A DNA stretch of 64,000 nucleotides from Castor canadensis (GCF_047511655.1 NC_133396.1:130705490-130769489); one strand, 5' to 3'; counted from the first letter of the stretch, positions 21,628-47,870 are shown. A program made the numbers and translations. The notes: a model not told the origin generated them from the letters alone.

Positions 21628-23750
21628 TGGTCTGGATCTTGTATGTCCCCTAAGAAGCTCATGTGTTGAAGGCTTGGTTACCAATGTAGCAGTGCTCAGA
21701 AGTGAGGCCTTGGGAAGTGACTGAATGAATTAATCCATTTATGGATTCATGGCTCAATGGATTTGGGAAAAAAGGCTTTGTTATAAAAGCTCTCTCTGTC
21801 TCTGTCTCTCTCTCTCTCTCTGTTTCCTTGTCCCCATAAGGTGAGCAGTTTTGGTTTACTATGTACTCCTCTGCCTTGCCATAGGCCCAGAAACTATACC
21901 GTCAAGGGACCATTGGACTGGAGCCATTGAAACTATCTTTCCTCCTTTAAGTTGATTTTCTCAGACATTTTGCCACATCAAGGAAATTTTAACACAGAAA
22001 CTGGCCCTAGGAGTGGGGTTGTTGCTGTGACTGCACATGACCATGTGATTTGGATGTCTTTAGAACTGGTTTACAAGGATAATTTGGAAAAGTTTGGAGG
22101 AGCTGTCTAGAAAAAGCTTAGACTGCTGTAAGTGGAGATTAATGGGCAGTTTTGGTGAGGACTTAGAAAACCAGAATCCTGATAGGAATATAAGCAGTAA
22201 AGGCTGTGTTCAGAAGGAAATCAGGAGTCTATTGGGAATTGGCAGAGAATTTGTCTACATTCTGTCCATGTCCTGAGACTTTGTGTGAGGCTGAGTTTAA
22301 AGGTGACAGACTAATCTGGCAGAGGAAGTTTCCTGATAGCACAGCATTCAGGTTGTGACATGGGTATTTCTGGTTGTATGACTCTGGGTTTACTGACACA
22401 CAGAACATATGAGTTAGGGGTCATGGAGGCTTCTACGGAGATTTCAAAGGAAAGCCTGGGAGGCCAGTCAATGTGTGACAGGATCAGAGTCCCTACAAGC
22501 GGCCTCTGAGAATATGATACATGAAACTGTGAGATTAATGCCAAAGTCACAGTGGAGACCCCAGGAAACTGCAGATGCCAGGAACATGGAACTTCCGCTG
22601 AGGAAAGCCATAGTCAGTGAGCAGAGCCAGCCCAAGAGAGAGTCCACGTGGGCTGCAAAGGGCTCTTTGGAGCTCACATCCCACCACATCACTGTATGAC
22701 ATGCATGCTGAGCACGGACTATAACATTTCATCTTTTCTCTGCTGGAATTTAGTCTTGCTTTGGTCTGATCCTTCCTTTCTGTTCCCACATTTCTTCCTT
22801 TTTAAATGGGAGTTTATCTTGTGCCACTGTATCTTAGAAGTGCATAAATTGTTTTGGGTTTTTTTAAAGAGGGGCTCAAGCTAAGAGTTTTCCTTGAGCC
22901 TCAGAGAAGGCTTTGGACTTGGACTTTTGAGCAAAGATGGAACTGTTAAGACTCCATGGGCTCTTAGTGATGACTGAATACATCTTGCGTTGTGAGAGGG
23001 ACTTGAGCTTTTGGGGGGCCAGGGGCAGTTTTGGATCTTAAATGTTTCCTCAAAGTTCATGTGTTGAACAACAAGGGGAATGGACTTTGAGCACATGATA
23101 AAAGCGAAAGCACACAAGGGAGGGGTGAAGATAGGTAAGACACCTAAAAAATTAGCTAGCATTTGTTGCCCTTAATGCAGAGAAACTAAAGCAGATACCT
23201 TAAAAGCAACTGAGGCCAATAGGAAAAGGGGACCAGGAACTAGAGAAAAGGTGAGATCAAAAAGAATTAACCTAGAAGGTAACACACACGCACAGGAAAT
23301 TAATGTGAGTCAATGCCCTGTATAGCTATCCTCATCTCAACTAGCAAAAACCCTGTTCCTTCCTATTATTGCTTATACTCTCTCTACAACAAAATTAGAA
23401 GTAAGGGCAAAATAGTTTCTGCTGGGTATTGAGGGGGTGGGGGGGAGAGGGAGGGGGAGGGGGCGGAGTGGGTGGTAAGGGAGGGGGTGGGGGCAGGGGG
23501 GAGAAATGACCCAAGCCTTGTATGCACATATGAATAATAAAATAATTAAAAAAAAAAAGTTCATGTGTTGAAGGCTTGGTCTCCAATGCAGCAGTGGTCA
23601 AGATGTGAGGCTTTTGGGAGGTGATTGAGCTTCCACCTCAAAAACGGATTAATCCATTATGGATTCATAGCTTAATGGGTTTTGAGGAGGGACTTTATTT
23701 ATTATAAAAGCTCTCTTTGTCTCTCTCTGTTCACCTGTGCTTCTTATGTG
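21628..23750 (+). mobile_element. MaLR (ERVL-type) LTR retrotransposon with both LTRs
   Basis: An ancient endogenous-retrovirus-like, non-protein-coding element. The 5' LTR (21628-21996) starts tggtctggatctt and ends ttttaacaca. It is followed by a MaLR-type internal start, gaaactggccctaggagtgg. The internal region (about 21997-23027) has no intact ORF and ends with the MaLR motif ggcttt-ggacttggacttttgag. The 3' LTR (about 23028-23750) repeats catgtgttgaaggcttggt, aatccat-tatggattcat and ttataaaagctctct, but is interrupted by an L1 and degenerates into a GT repeat. The internal region has no pol or env and is short, typical of MaLRs. Confidence 0.85.
23052..23572 (+). mobile_element. 5'-truncated L1 (3' UTR) inserted in the MaLR 3' LTR, 17-bp TSD
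   Basis: Identical flanks AAAGTTCATGTGTTGAA lie at 23052-23068 and 23556-23572. The insert starts caacaaggggaatggacttt, has the G-rich polypurine tract at 23433-23502, the terminal catatgaataataaaataa and a poly(A). It has no ORF. The 5' LTR reads straight through the same site (ctcatgtgttgaaggctt at about 21,660), showing the empty target. Confidence 0.95.
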
Positions 23751-23763
23751 TGGGGTGTGTGCA

Positions 23764-23809
<46 letters not shown>
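23764..23809 (+). repeat. (TG)n microsatellite
   Basis: TG repeat with one TTT interruption, at the end of the MaLR 3' LTR. Possible Z-DNA former. Confidence 0.95.
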
Positions 23810-23810
<1 letters not shown>

Positions 23811-24542
23811 TCTTCAGGCATGTTATGCCCCTCCAGTCTTAAGAACTAAACGACTCTTAAATTTTCACATTTTGACTGTGTCCTTGGAATCATGCCTGAA
23901 AGCTGACCTCTGACAGCAAGGTCATTCTGAAGGACCTATGCAGGTGGATCATCCCCTGCTGTTGGTCTTTTGTTCAGGTCTCTGGTAGTTGCTAAAGACA
24001 ATAACCACCAAATGAGTTGATAGAGAAACTCCAAGAATTTTATTCAAAACAAGGTACAACATAAGAGTTATTACCAGTGCCACCACAAAAAAAGGTTATT
24101 ACTCATCTGACAATACGAACTGTATTTTCATGTGTCTTGCTAGTATCCTACGTTGTCTGAACAACCAAACAACCCCCAAAATCTTGGTCATAAGTAACAA
24201 ATCATGCATTGGGAGAGTTCTGTTGACACGATGCACCTGTGACTTCCTCACAGCATGGATCCAGTTAGACTCCAGGTATAACCAGCACATCAGGCTAAGT
24301 TTTAAAAATTAATAAAATTAGTTTAAATTCATAAAATATACTGATCTTTAGATGGGTATAGAAAAAAATGTGAAACTCATACATAAATGATTGGGGGAAC
24401 ACTGCCAAGAACAATGGAAACAATTAATTCTTTTTCTCTTAAAAAGTTATTAAATGCTATATATACTCATTAAAGAAAAAATTTAAACAGGAAATGTAAA
24501 GTGAAGAAATTAGGTTATCCATAGTCCTTTTCTTGCCTGCTC

Positions 24543-24544
<2 letters not shown>
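23810..24544. other. Intergenic sequence, AT-rich
   Basis: No gene or clear repeat recognised. The 24.3-24.54-kb part ahead of the poly(A) may be the 3' end of an unrecognised retroposon. Confidence 0.45.

Positions 24545-24573
<29 letters not shown>
24545..24573 (+). repeat. Poly(A) run, 29 nt
   Basis: Uninterrupted A tract. It may be a retroposon tail, but the source element was not recognised. Confidence 0.9.
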
Positions 24574-24628
24574 CAAGCAAACAGTAAACAGGAACATTTC
24601 TATATTTGTTATTTCTGTCCAAGATTAC

Positions 24629-24690
24629 CTATCTAATGTATTATCTATCTGTCATTTATCTATCATCTATCTGTGCACCTGTCTGTTCTA
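24629..24690 (+). repeat. Imperfect (ATCT)n tract
   Basis: Degenerate tetranucleotide repeat: tatctatctgtc, atttatctatcatctatctgt. Confidence 0.75.
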
Positions 24691-25130
24691 GACCATCTGC
24701 CATTACCATAACAGAAATCGTGAGGCTGAGTAATATGTAAAGAAAAGACTTATTCTGTACACAGGTTTGGAGGCTGAAAGTTCAAGATCAGGCAGCCTGG
24801 TAGATTCTGTCTCTGGTGAGGGCCCCTTGGCTACATCACATCTTGATGGATGGTGTCATGGAGGGAGTGCATGGAAAGGGGCAATCACGTGGTGAGATGG
24901 GAAGCCAGAGGACAGAGAACAGAGTCTTGCTCTTCTGTAACATCCCTCTTGCAAGAACTAACCAGGGTCCCAAAAGAGCTACATTAATTCTTTCCAAGGG
25001 CCGTGTCCTCAATGACTCACTCATATCCCACTAGGCTCCATATCTTAAAGGTCTCAACATCTCTTAATATCACCACACTAAGGACCAAGCTTCCAACATG
25101 TGAACCCTTGGGTAATACGCTTAAACTACT
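24691..25130 (-). mobile_element. MLT1-like MaLR solo LTR
   Basis: Read on the + strand: taccataacagaaatcgtg, ggtttggaggctgaaagttc, gtctctggtgagggcccctt and catgtgaacccttggg. These follow the reverse of an MLT1-family LTR. No internal sequence was seen, so it is a solo LTR. Confidence 0.6.
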
Positions 25131-25805
25131 CTACACCCAAGCAATATTTACCTCTCCACTTAAGTGATAGAGCAGACTTTGGTCACTTGGCCTGCTTAGC
25201 ACCCCATTGGTCCTGATAATGGTTATCATGGGGTCCCCAACAGACGTTGGCTAACCAGAGATACTCATCAGTGTGACAATACTGATTGGTCAATGGATCA
25301 ACTTTTGTGACCCAGAGTTACCTAGAGTCTGTCCTTAGATTGGCCCCAGGCATGCTATGTCTGTCACAGTGTCCGTTTCCTTTGGCGTCCATAAGCCACA
25401 ACAATGGAGACATTTTTCCAACTGAGAGAAATGATTTCATCTGAGAATAAAGTCAGTTCACAGAGGAAAGCCGAGCCAAGAGAAATAGAAAACAACAAAG
25501 CCCTGAGGATACCATTTGATCTATTTTATCCCACCGTGTCTGAGCTGGTTCTACACATGAATTTCCCAGTTATGTGAGCTCATACATTCTCTACTGTTTT
25601 AGGTTGAACCACATGAAATCATCATTTTTGTAAGTCAAAACAGCCAAATATTAGCAGTGTCATTTGGTTCAGCTTATTAATGGAGGCAAATGTGTTAGAT
25701 TTCAAGTTATCATCTTAACTAATTCAGATAGGCTTTTAAAAACTAGAATATTTATTTTGAGATAATTATAAATACATATGCAGTTATAAAAAATAATAAA
25801 AAGGA
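25131..25805. other. Unique intergenic sequence
   Basis: No gene or repeat recognised. Confidence 0.45.
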
Positions 25806-25967
25806 TCACCTAATAACACCTTTTTTTTGTTTGTTTGTTTCTTTGATTTTTGAGACAGAGTCTTACTGTGTTGCCCAGGCTGGCCTTGAACTCCTGATCC
25901 TCCTGCCTCAGCCTCCCACATGCTGGGATTACAGGCATGTATCACCACACCCAGCTACACCTAATAA
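25806..25967 (-). repeat. B1-like SINE with short target-site duplication
   Basis: T/G-rich tail, gagacagagtcttactgtg, ttgcccaggctggccttgaa and gctgggattacaggcatgta. The flanks share CACCTAATAA at 25807-25816 and 25958-25967. No internal duplication. Confidence 0.85.
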
Positions 25968-27075
25968 TATCTTATAAAACAATAATGTGATATTAAGTCC
26001 AGGATATTAACAATGATACAATCAAGATACAGAATATTTCTATCCATCACTGCAAGGATCTCTTATGTTGCTCTTCTAAAGTCATGTCTACTTGCCTCTC
26101 TCTCCCAGCACCTCCCCGAGCCCCTCCTTAACACCTGGCAATCATTATGTGTTCTTCATTCCTATCATTTTGCACTTCAAGAATGTTACATAAGTTCAAT
26201 GACATATGTAGTATGCAACCTTTGGGGACTGGCCTTTTTTTTTTTTTTAACCTAACATAATTCCCTGGAGACTCATCAATGCTGTTGCATGTATCAATAG
26301 GATGTACTATTTGTTTAACTATTCACTCATTAAAGGATCTGGATGACGTCCAGACTGGGGCAATTTTCAATAAAGCCACTGCAAACATCCATGAACAGGT
26401 TTTTGTGTGAATATGTCTTCATTTCTCCAGCCTAAATCCCAGGACTCCAATTGCCTAGAGTTGGATAGCAGGTTCCAAGCTTAGTTCTTAAAGAAACTGC
26501 CCAAGTGTTCTCCAGAGAGGTTAAACTATTTTAACTCCCACCAGCAATGTAGGAGCGATCCTATTTTTCTCACACAGTCACTGGCATTTGGTGCTGCTAG
26601 TGTTTTTTCTGATAACCATCACAGGTGTGTAGGGATATTTCACTGTGATTTCAAATCGTATCTCTCTAACAGCTAGTGGTGCTAAACATCTTTTTTTTTT
26701 TTTTTGCATTTATTTCCTATGTCTGTATCCTCTTAAAAGTCTCTATGTCTTGCCCGTTTTCTTGCTAGTTTCATTTTGATTGTTGCATTTAAATGCTCTT
26801 TATATATTCTAAATACTAGTCCTTTGTAGGATATGTGGTTTGCAAATATTTTCTTTTTATTCTCTTAGCAGGATCTGTCTCAGACCAAATTTTTTAATTG
26901 TGATGAAGTCCAATTTATCTTTTGTTTCTCTTTTATGGTTTGTGCTTTTGGCATCAAGTGTAAGACCTCTTTGTTTAGCCCTAGATTTCAGTAATTTGCC
27001 TTATGATCATTTTTCTAAAAATTTTATAGTTTTAACTTTTACATTCAGAACTTTGTAAAATAATTTTAAGGTTTT

Positions 27076-27180
27076 TTTAATTACTTTTTTTGTGGCAATA
27101 CTGGGTTTGAACTCGGGGCCTTGCCCTTGCTCTCAGGTCCTCACCCTTGAGAGACAGGCACTCTGCCACTCCACCAGCCC

Positions 27181-27218
<38 letters not shown>

Positions 27219-27353
27219 GGGTATTTTTGAGATAGAGGTCTCACTTTTTTGTCGGGGGTGGGGTGGGGTGTGGAGCGGGGGCTGGGCTGGCCTCCATGAT
27301 CTGACTCCTGAGTAGCTAGGATAACAGATGTGAGCCTCTGGCACCTGGTGGAT
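27076..27353 (-). repeat. Composite SINE (reversed) with internal TG expansion
   Basis: tgtggcaatactgggtttga, actcggggccttgc, gccactccaccagcccttt, a (TG)n run, then gggtatttttgagatagagg and tcctgagtagctaggataac. The normal 'cttttgtgttggg' linker between the two halves has become the microsatellite at 27183-27217. Confidence 0.85.
27183..27217 (+). repeat. (TG)n microsatellite inside a SINE linker
   Basis: 35 bp of uninterrupted TG between the tRNA-derived and 7SL-derived halves of the SINE. Confidence 0.97.
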
Positions 27354-27640
27354 TTTGCATTTCTAAGTTTTATTTTCTTTTAAGGTGTGAGGCTTAAGCA
27401 AATGAGGTTTTGGGGGTTTTTTTGCTTATGGATGTCTAATTGCTCCAGCACTATTTGTTGAAAAGGCTATCTTTCCCCCATTGCATTGCTTGGGTCAAAA
27501 ATCAGTTGGACATACTTGTGTGGCTCTATCTTTGTGCTCTCTATTCTGTTCCGTTTATCTGTGTGTCTTTACCTCCACACATCCTTGATTATTGGATATT
27601 TTGAAGTTCCTGGCATGTGATAGGCATTCAATACAATTAT

Positions 27641-28309
27641 CACTCATTCATTCAACAAATATATATATGTGTGTTAGTATATATAAAAACTATTAGTATA
27701 GTTACTAATATTCTATTTAACTTTTCAGCAAAGTGCGCTGTATACAGAGGCCAAAATTTTAGCAACTTGAAGTTATAGATATATATTGTTATACCTAGCT
27801 CTTGAAATGGCTATCATAAAACCTCTATATTAAGTGAACCAAAAAGTATGCACGAGTAACTTTATTTAGAGAAAAATTGACTCCACATGATTCAATCTGA
27901 GACGTAAGTACCACTGAGGAACAAGACCTAGGAGCATCTGAAGCAGAACTTCCCAGAGTAGATTCCTTGGTGTGCTCATCTTGGAAGGTCCTTGAAAGAG
28001 AGCTTGTGGTCAAAACTTTGGGCAAACACCATGCACAATCAGATAGTTTAAGAGATTCATAATGTATATTATCATACTGCAGACCTACAAAGTCCTACAG
28101 CAAAATAAGCCTGTTGGATTTACTTTAAAATAAGGCTCCCACACTAATTTACTCACAGAACCTCATGTGCACTGCACACAGGATGCATCCCACTACAGTA
28201 AAATCCCTCTGTAATATTCCTGGGAGTGTATTTCCTAAATAGCACATTGAAAAATACTGTTGTAGAGTATTCTATGAAAGACCCCAAGAAAACTTGGGGC
28301 TCATGTAAG
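27641..28309. other. AT-rich intergenic sequence
   Basis: No gene. Short TA/TG-rich patches at 27.66-27.70 kb. Part of 28.13-28.26 kb may be repeat-derived but was not identified. Confidence 0.4.
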
Positions 28310-28802
28310 CCAGCAGTCTGTGAACTATGGTCTGAGGACCCTCATGAATCTCAAAGACTCTTTCAGGGAAATCACAAGGTAAGAAAAAAAGAAGTTATTG
28401 GCCTTTTTCACTCTTATTCTTGTCCAAGCATACAATGGAGTTTTCCAAAGGTTAGATGACATGCACTATCACAACTGATTAGACACAGAAGCAGATGTGA
28501 GAAGCTAGCTGTCTTCTATTCAACCAGCATTAAGGGGACTTACAAAAAGATGTAAATCAGTGCCACTCTTGTCACTCAATTTTTTCAAACATACAGTTTT
28601 TTCATCAAAATATGCCTATGAATGCAATAGCTTTAGTCTTGTTATTTTAAAAATATATTTTAAAAAATATTTTAATTCCAATACTGCAAATATATAATTA
28701 GAACCCATAGAAACAAAAGGACCCCCCCCAGTGGGAATTCTACATAATTTTAAAGAGTAAAAAGGACATGTAACCAAAAAGTTTTAAAACTGCTATTCTA
28801 AA
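28310..28802 (+). mobile_element. hAT-type nonautonomous DNA transposon relic
   Basis: cagcagtctgtgaactatgg, ctgaggaccctcatgaatc, caatggagttttccaaagg, gtcttctattcaaccagcat and gttttaaaactgctattc follow a common mammalian MER/Charlie-like element. The ends (CAGCAGT...AACT and AGTTTTAAAACTGCT) form an imperfect terminal inverted repeat. No transposase frame. Confidence 0.65.
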
Positions 28803-30019
28803 CAAATCTCTTTACAGGGAAACTGAAGTTCAGTGGGCTGGTGAAATGGCAGAAGTCAGTTCAAACTAGAAACCAGAGTTTGTGAATTTGGTTCCAAGGG
28901 TTCACATTAACCTTACCTTGCCTACTATGAACTAAAAAACAAGCAAAAATCCCAAGATATTTGACATGGTTGAGAAAATTGAAACCCAAAAGTAAGCTGT
29001 TACCCTGAAGACTACACCCAGAAGAGCATGTGCAGAGGTAGGAACTGAGCCAAGAAACTTCAAATCGAGCGCAAGAGAACATTCTGCACCCAAGACCATG
29101 TGCACTAGAAGGGCAGAAAGAGAGTCTCGTTTAAACTTGAGTGTGTGTATTGCATATGTCTCTCTGTGCATGTATACACAGTGGACAGGGGAGAGTCTGT
29201 GTCATTGGGACAGCCTAACACTTTTATTCCAAGATTTGCCCAATTAAACTGTGATTGTTCCTTGGTTCAGTTGCTTCAGCCAGCTGGTGTTGGGAGTCCA
29301 GTGTGTCTGTGAGGAAGCCAGTTTGGGGATTCCCAAACTGGGACATAGACAGTGGGCCTGTCTAGGGCACTGCCAAGCTGGGAAAGAGTGCTGTGCAGCA
29401 GGGGGACCCTTAGCTCGGTGCCCCCATTTCCCTGATTCCTGAGAACACCTGCATTGGTCAGAGAGAGGAGATGTACTTGGATCATCTGAGGACAGTGCCC
29501 ATCCCATGTCAAGGATGTCCCTGGGTACTGGGCCTGTTATCTGTGGGCAGAATGACAACTTCCTATGATCGATGGATCAAAGACCCCTCTGTGCCCCAAA
29601 TTATTGACCCTTTGAGCATCATAGGGGTGACTGAGTTTTTCACTTGGGCTTTTTCTTCTGATTAGGTTGGTTGATCCTTTAGTGTAGCTAAGGCAGGGTT
29701 GGGAACTAGGGAAGCTCCTCATGTCTTAGTAGGCTGAGGCTATGGGATACTGGAGAGGGAAGCTTTGTTGGACATTACAGGGAAAACAGGGCATATGGTT
29801 CATATCTGGGAGAGCAGGCACAGTTTGGGGGTGACGGTAGCTGTCTAGTCCCTATTCAGGAGCACCAAGAACCCAGATTCTCAGCTCTGGCCTGGATGCC
29901 AAGACCTGGCCCTATATGGCCAAACCAATGCTAGGATTGTTGAGATGAAAGCAGGTACAAGAGAGAGGAGCCGTGAAGGGGCCATTTCCCCAGTACCATC
30001 TCTTTGTGCTTCCTATACC
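28803..30019. other. Unique intergenic sequence
   Basis: No supported gene. Open frames near 29.25-29.7 kb on both strands are unrecognised. It contains the perfect hairpin at 29318-29341. Confidence 0.5.
29318..29341. repeat. Perfect 10-bp inverted repeat with 4-nt loop
   Basis: The arms CCAGTTTGGG (29318-29327) and CCCAAACTGG (29332-29341) flank GATT. No transposon or exon explains it. Confidence 0.9.
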
Positions 30020-30490
30020 CCTCCCCTCTTCCTGTTGCTGCTATAACAAATTACCACAAAGTTTGTGACTTACAACACAAATTTATTACCTTACTGCTCT
30101 GTGGGTCATGATTCTGATACAAGTGAAATTGAACTAAAATCAAGGTGTCTGTAGTTCTTCTGGAAATTCTAGGGAAGAAACCATTTTCTTGCCTTTCCTA
30201 GCTCCTAAAGTACCCATTCCCTCCTTCCTTCATCTTTAAAACCAGCAGCATAGCCTCTGTCAGACCCAGCTTCCATGTTTTCCATTTCTATGACCACAGT
30301 CAGAAAAGGTTCCTCTCTTAAGGACTCATCTGGTTAGACTGGGCCCACCTGAATAATCCTAGATACTGTCTCCATCTCAAGAGATGGAGTCACAAGTGCA
30401 AAGTTCCTTTTGCTAGGTAAAACAACATATTCCCAGGTTCCAGAGATTAGGATTTAGGCATTTGATGGTGGTGGCCATCATTCTGCCCAC
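30020..30490 (-). mobile_element. MLT1-like MaLR solo LTR
   Basis: On the + strand: gctgctataacaaattacca, caaagtttgtgacttacaac, aaaatcaaggtgtctgtag, gactgggcccacctgaataa and ggatttaggcatttgatggt. These fit the reverse of an MLT1-family LTR. Confidence 0.65.
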
Positions 30491-30684
30491 TGGCCCAGCT
30501 CAAGGAGCTCCTTACTCCCCTCAAAGCCTCCTCCTCACCATCCCAGGCTCTCCTGGCCCTTGATCTAGGTTCCTCACTGGCCTCTGCAGTCTTCTCCCAG
30601 CAAAGTTCTTACTACCCTGAACTGCAATTGCTCGTTGCCTTGTCATTTTTCCTGGAATAAACTTCAAGTTCCACAAGAAGCAGG

Positions 30685-30775
30685 GCAGGGTTTGTCTTGT
30701 TTACTGCTTGATACATTACCAGTACCTAGCGCAGTGCCTGGCACAATAGTGCTCAAAAAACATTTGGTTGTGTGT
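30685..30775 (+). mobile_element. L2 3'-end fragment
   Basis: gcagggtttgtcttgtttac, agtacctagcgcagtgcctg and gcacaatagtgctcaaaaa match the L2 3' end. Confidence 0.8.
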
Positions 30776-31109
30776 GGGGCGGGGAGTGGGGAGGAAAGCT
30801 CTTCTATGACACTTCACTTTCCATACTAAATTACATTCTGGTCATCTGATTGCTCTTCAAGTTTGGGCCCTATTAATCAACCCCCCGGAGCACCAATCTA
30901 TCAAAGGTGACCTTTCCAGGGTAACACAGTTGTTTAGTGGCAGGGCCAGGACCAAAGCCCAGTGTCCTCACTCTGGGTCTGGTGCCCTGGACTCAGATGA
31001 TGACTCCTTCCTTCACAAACCAGCGCATGGGGCCTGCTGTGCACAGTCCACAGGCCCAGCACACTCCCCTCCCCCAATTGCCAATTGTTTCGTCCTGTTC
31101 AGGGGTGTG

Positions 31110-31112
<3 letters not shown>
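30776..31112. other. Unique sequence upstream of the TMEM9 promoter
   Basis: No gene or repeat recognised. Confidence 0.5.

Positions 31113-31164
<52 letters not shown>
31113..31164 (+). repeat. (GT)26 microsatellite
   Basis: 52 bp of uninterrupted GT, about 0.35 kb upstream of the CpG island. Likely polymorphic and a possible Z-DNA former near the promoter. Confidence 0.97.
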
Positions 31165-31166
<2 letters not shown>

Positions 31167-31509
31167 GAGCAGAGGCAGTGCCTGGAAAGCCCTCTGTAGT
31201 AAAAATGTGATTCTTAAAAAAACATTTCCAGATTGTGGGAGGACAAAGCCCTTTAATCTCTTTTTTTATAATTGCTGTTCTTACTAGCGTATAGTTTATA
31301 AAATGCTTCCTCTTTAGAACAGGAAGACGTTATAACACAAAGACAGGCAAAGCACTGCAGGAGGTCTACAAGCCACACAAAGGCAAGACCCTTCCCGGTT
31401 TCCAGTTTGGAAGGTTGACTGACGTTCCCTTTTCTGGCTTGCTTGGGTTTGAGAAATGCCTGCCTCTCCCTGGAGCCGGAGTCTCCAGGCCTAGACGAAG
31501 GCGGGTCTT

Positions 31510-31523
31510 GTTGCCCTGGCAAC
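31510..31523. promoter_or_regulatory. Perfect palindromic RFX X-box, GTTGCCCTGGCAAC
   Basis: GTTGCC-CT-GGCAAC is an exact inverted repeat matching the RFX-family X-box consensus GTNRCC(N0-3)RGYAAC. It lies 32 bp upstream of the CCAAT box, inside the TMEM9 CpG island. Binding by a specific RFX protein is inference. Confidence 0.75.
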
Positions 31524-31555
31524 AGCGAGGTTGCGCTGAAAGGCTGCTCCACGAA

Positions 31556-31560
31556 CCAAT
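31556..31560 (+). promoter_or_regulatory. CCAAT box (NF-Y type) in TMEM9 promoter
   Basis: The context is cgaaCCAATagaagc, and the flanking bases fit NF-Y preference. It is followed about 10 bp later by a G-rich Sp1-like stretch. If spacing is typical, the start site would fall about 60-100 bp downstream. Confidence 0.6.
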
Positions 31561-32123
31561 AGAAGCTGGGAGGGGGTGGGGCCAGCTGGGTCCGGCGCGG
31601 CTGCAGCTGGGCTTGCAGGTTTGTGGACGCGGCGTTGGGGGAGGGGTGCGGGGGTCGTAGGGACACCTGGGGTCCCAGCCCGGCCCCAAAACCCTTGAGG
31701 TGCTGGGTAGTGGCCTTCGCCGTCGGATCGAGGCTCCCACCAGGAGTTCCCGGCGGACCTGAACGGGAGGAGCCACCGGGGCGGCAGAGGCGGAGATGGC
31801 GGAGGGCGGTGGGACGCGATGCGAGAGTCAGAACCCGGCCTGGTCGAGGATCTGGGGGTTCCTGGTGACTGTATCCTCAGGGGACCCCTTCTGCTGGGTG
31901 CACCAGGTGGCCGGAGATTTGAGGGACAGAGAAAGGCGCGTTTGTGGAGCAGGTTTCGGAGGCCCCCGAGTCCTGGGGCCAAGCCTCGGCCCCATTCACG
32001 CGTCTTGGCAAGCCGGCTTAAGGGGCCGAGCGTGCTGGCTGTGGTGTGGCCTCCTTCCCTTCGCCGACCCCGTGTCTCTCTTTTCAGGTGTCCGGCCTTG
32101 CTGGCTCGGCAAGCCTGATAAGC

Positions 32124-47870
<15,747 letters not shown>

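Larger units (their letters stand above)
25990..27640 (-). mobile_element. Old L1 ORF2-region fragment, antisense, interrupted by a SINE
   Basis: On the + strand: ctgttgcatgtatcaatagg, taactcccaccagcaatgta, tggtttgcaaatattttctt and agcactatttgttgaaaagg. These are antisense L1 ORF2-region landmarks in the expected order. The frame is destroyed. A composite SINE splits it at about 27.08-27.35 kb. Confidence 0.8.
31440..32010 (+). promoter_or_regulatory. TMEM9: CpG-island promoter and 5' UTR region of TMEM9
   Basis: CpG dinucleotides are dense here and scarce in the flanks. The segment directly precedes the first coding exon. It contains a palindromic X-box (31510), a CCAAT box (31556), a GC-box-like gggggtggggcc (about 31571), and a YY1-like ATGGCGG at 31796. 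No TATA box is visible, so dispersed initiation at about 31,600-31,800 is inferred. The noncoding exon 1 must splice to 32088. Possible donors include GCAG|GTTTGT at about 31,619 and CCTG|GTGACT at about 31,863, but neither is decisive. Confidence 0.85.

Noticed and set aside
1..31000. Exons of IGFN1 (expected 5' neighbour from human synteny)
   Set aside because: No immunoglobulin or fibronectin-type exon was recognised on the - strand. The gene probably lies outside the window.
20452..31164. Regular repeats considered as CRISPR-like arrays
   Set aside because: They are mono- and dinucleotide microsatellites and SINEs. There is no repeat-spacer structure, and the genome is mammalian.
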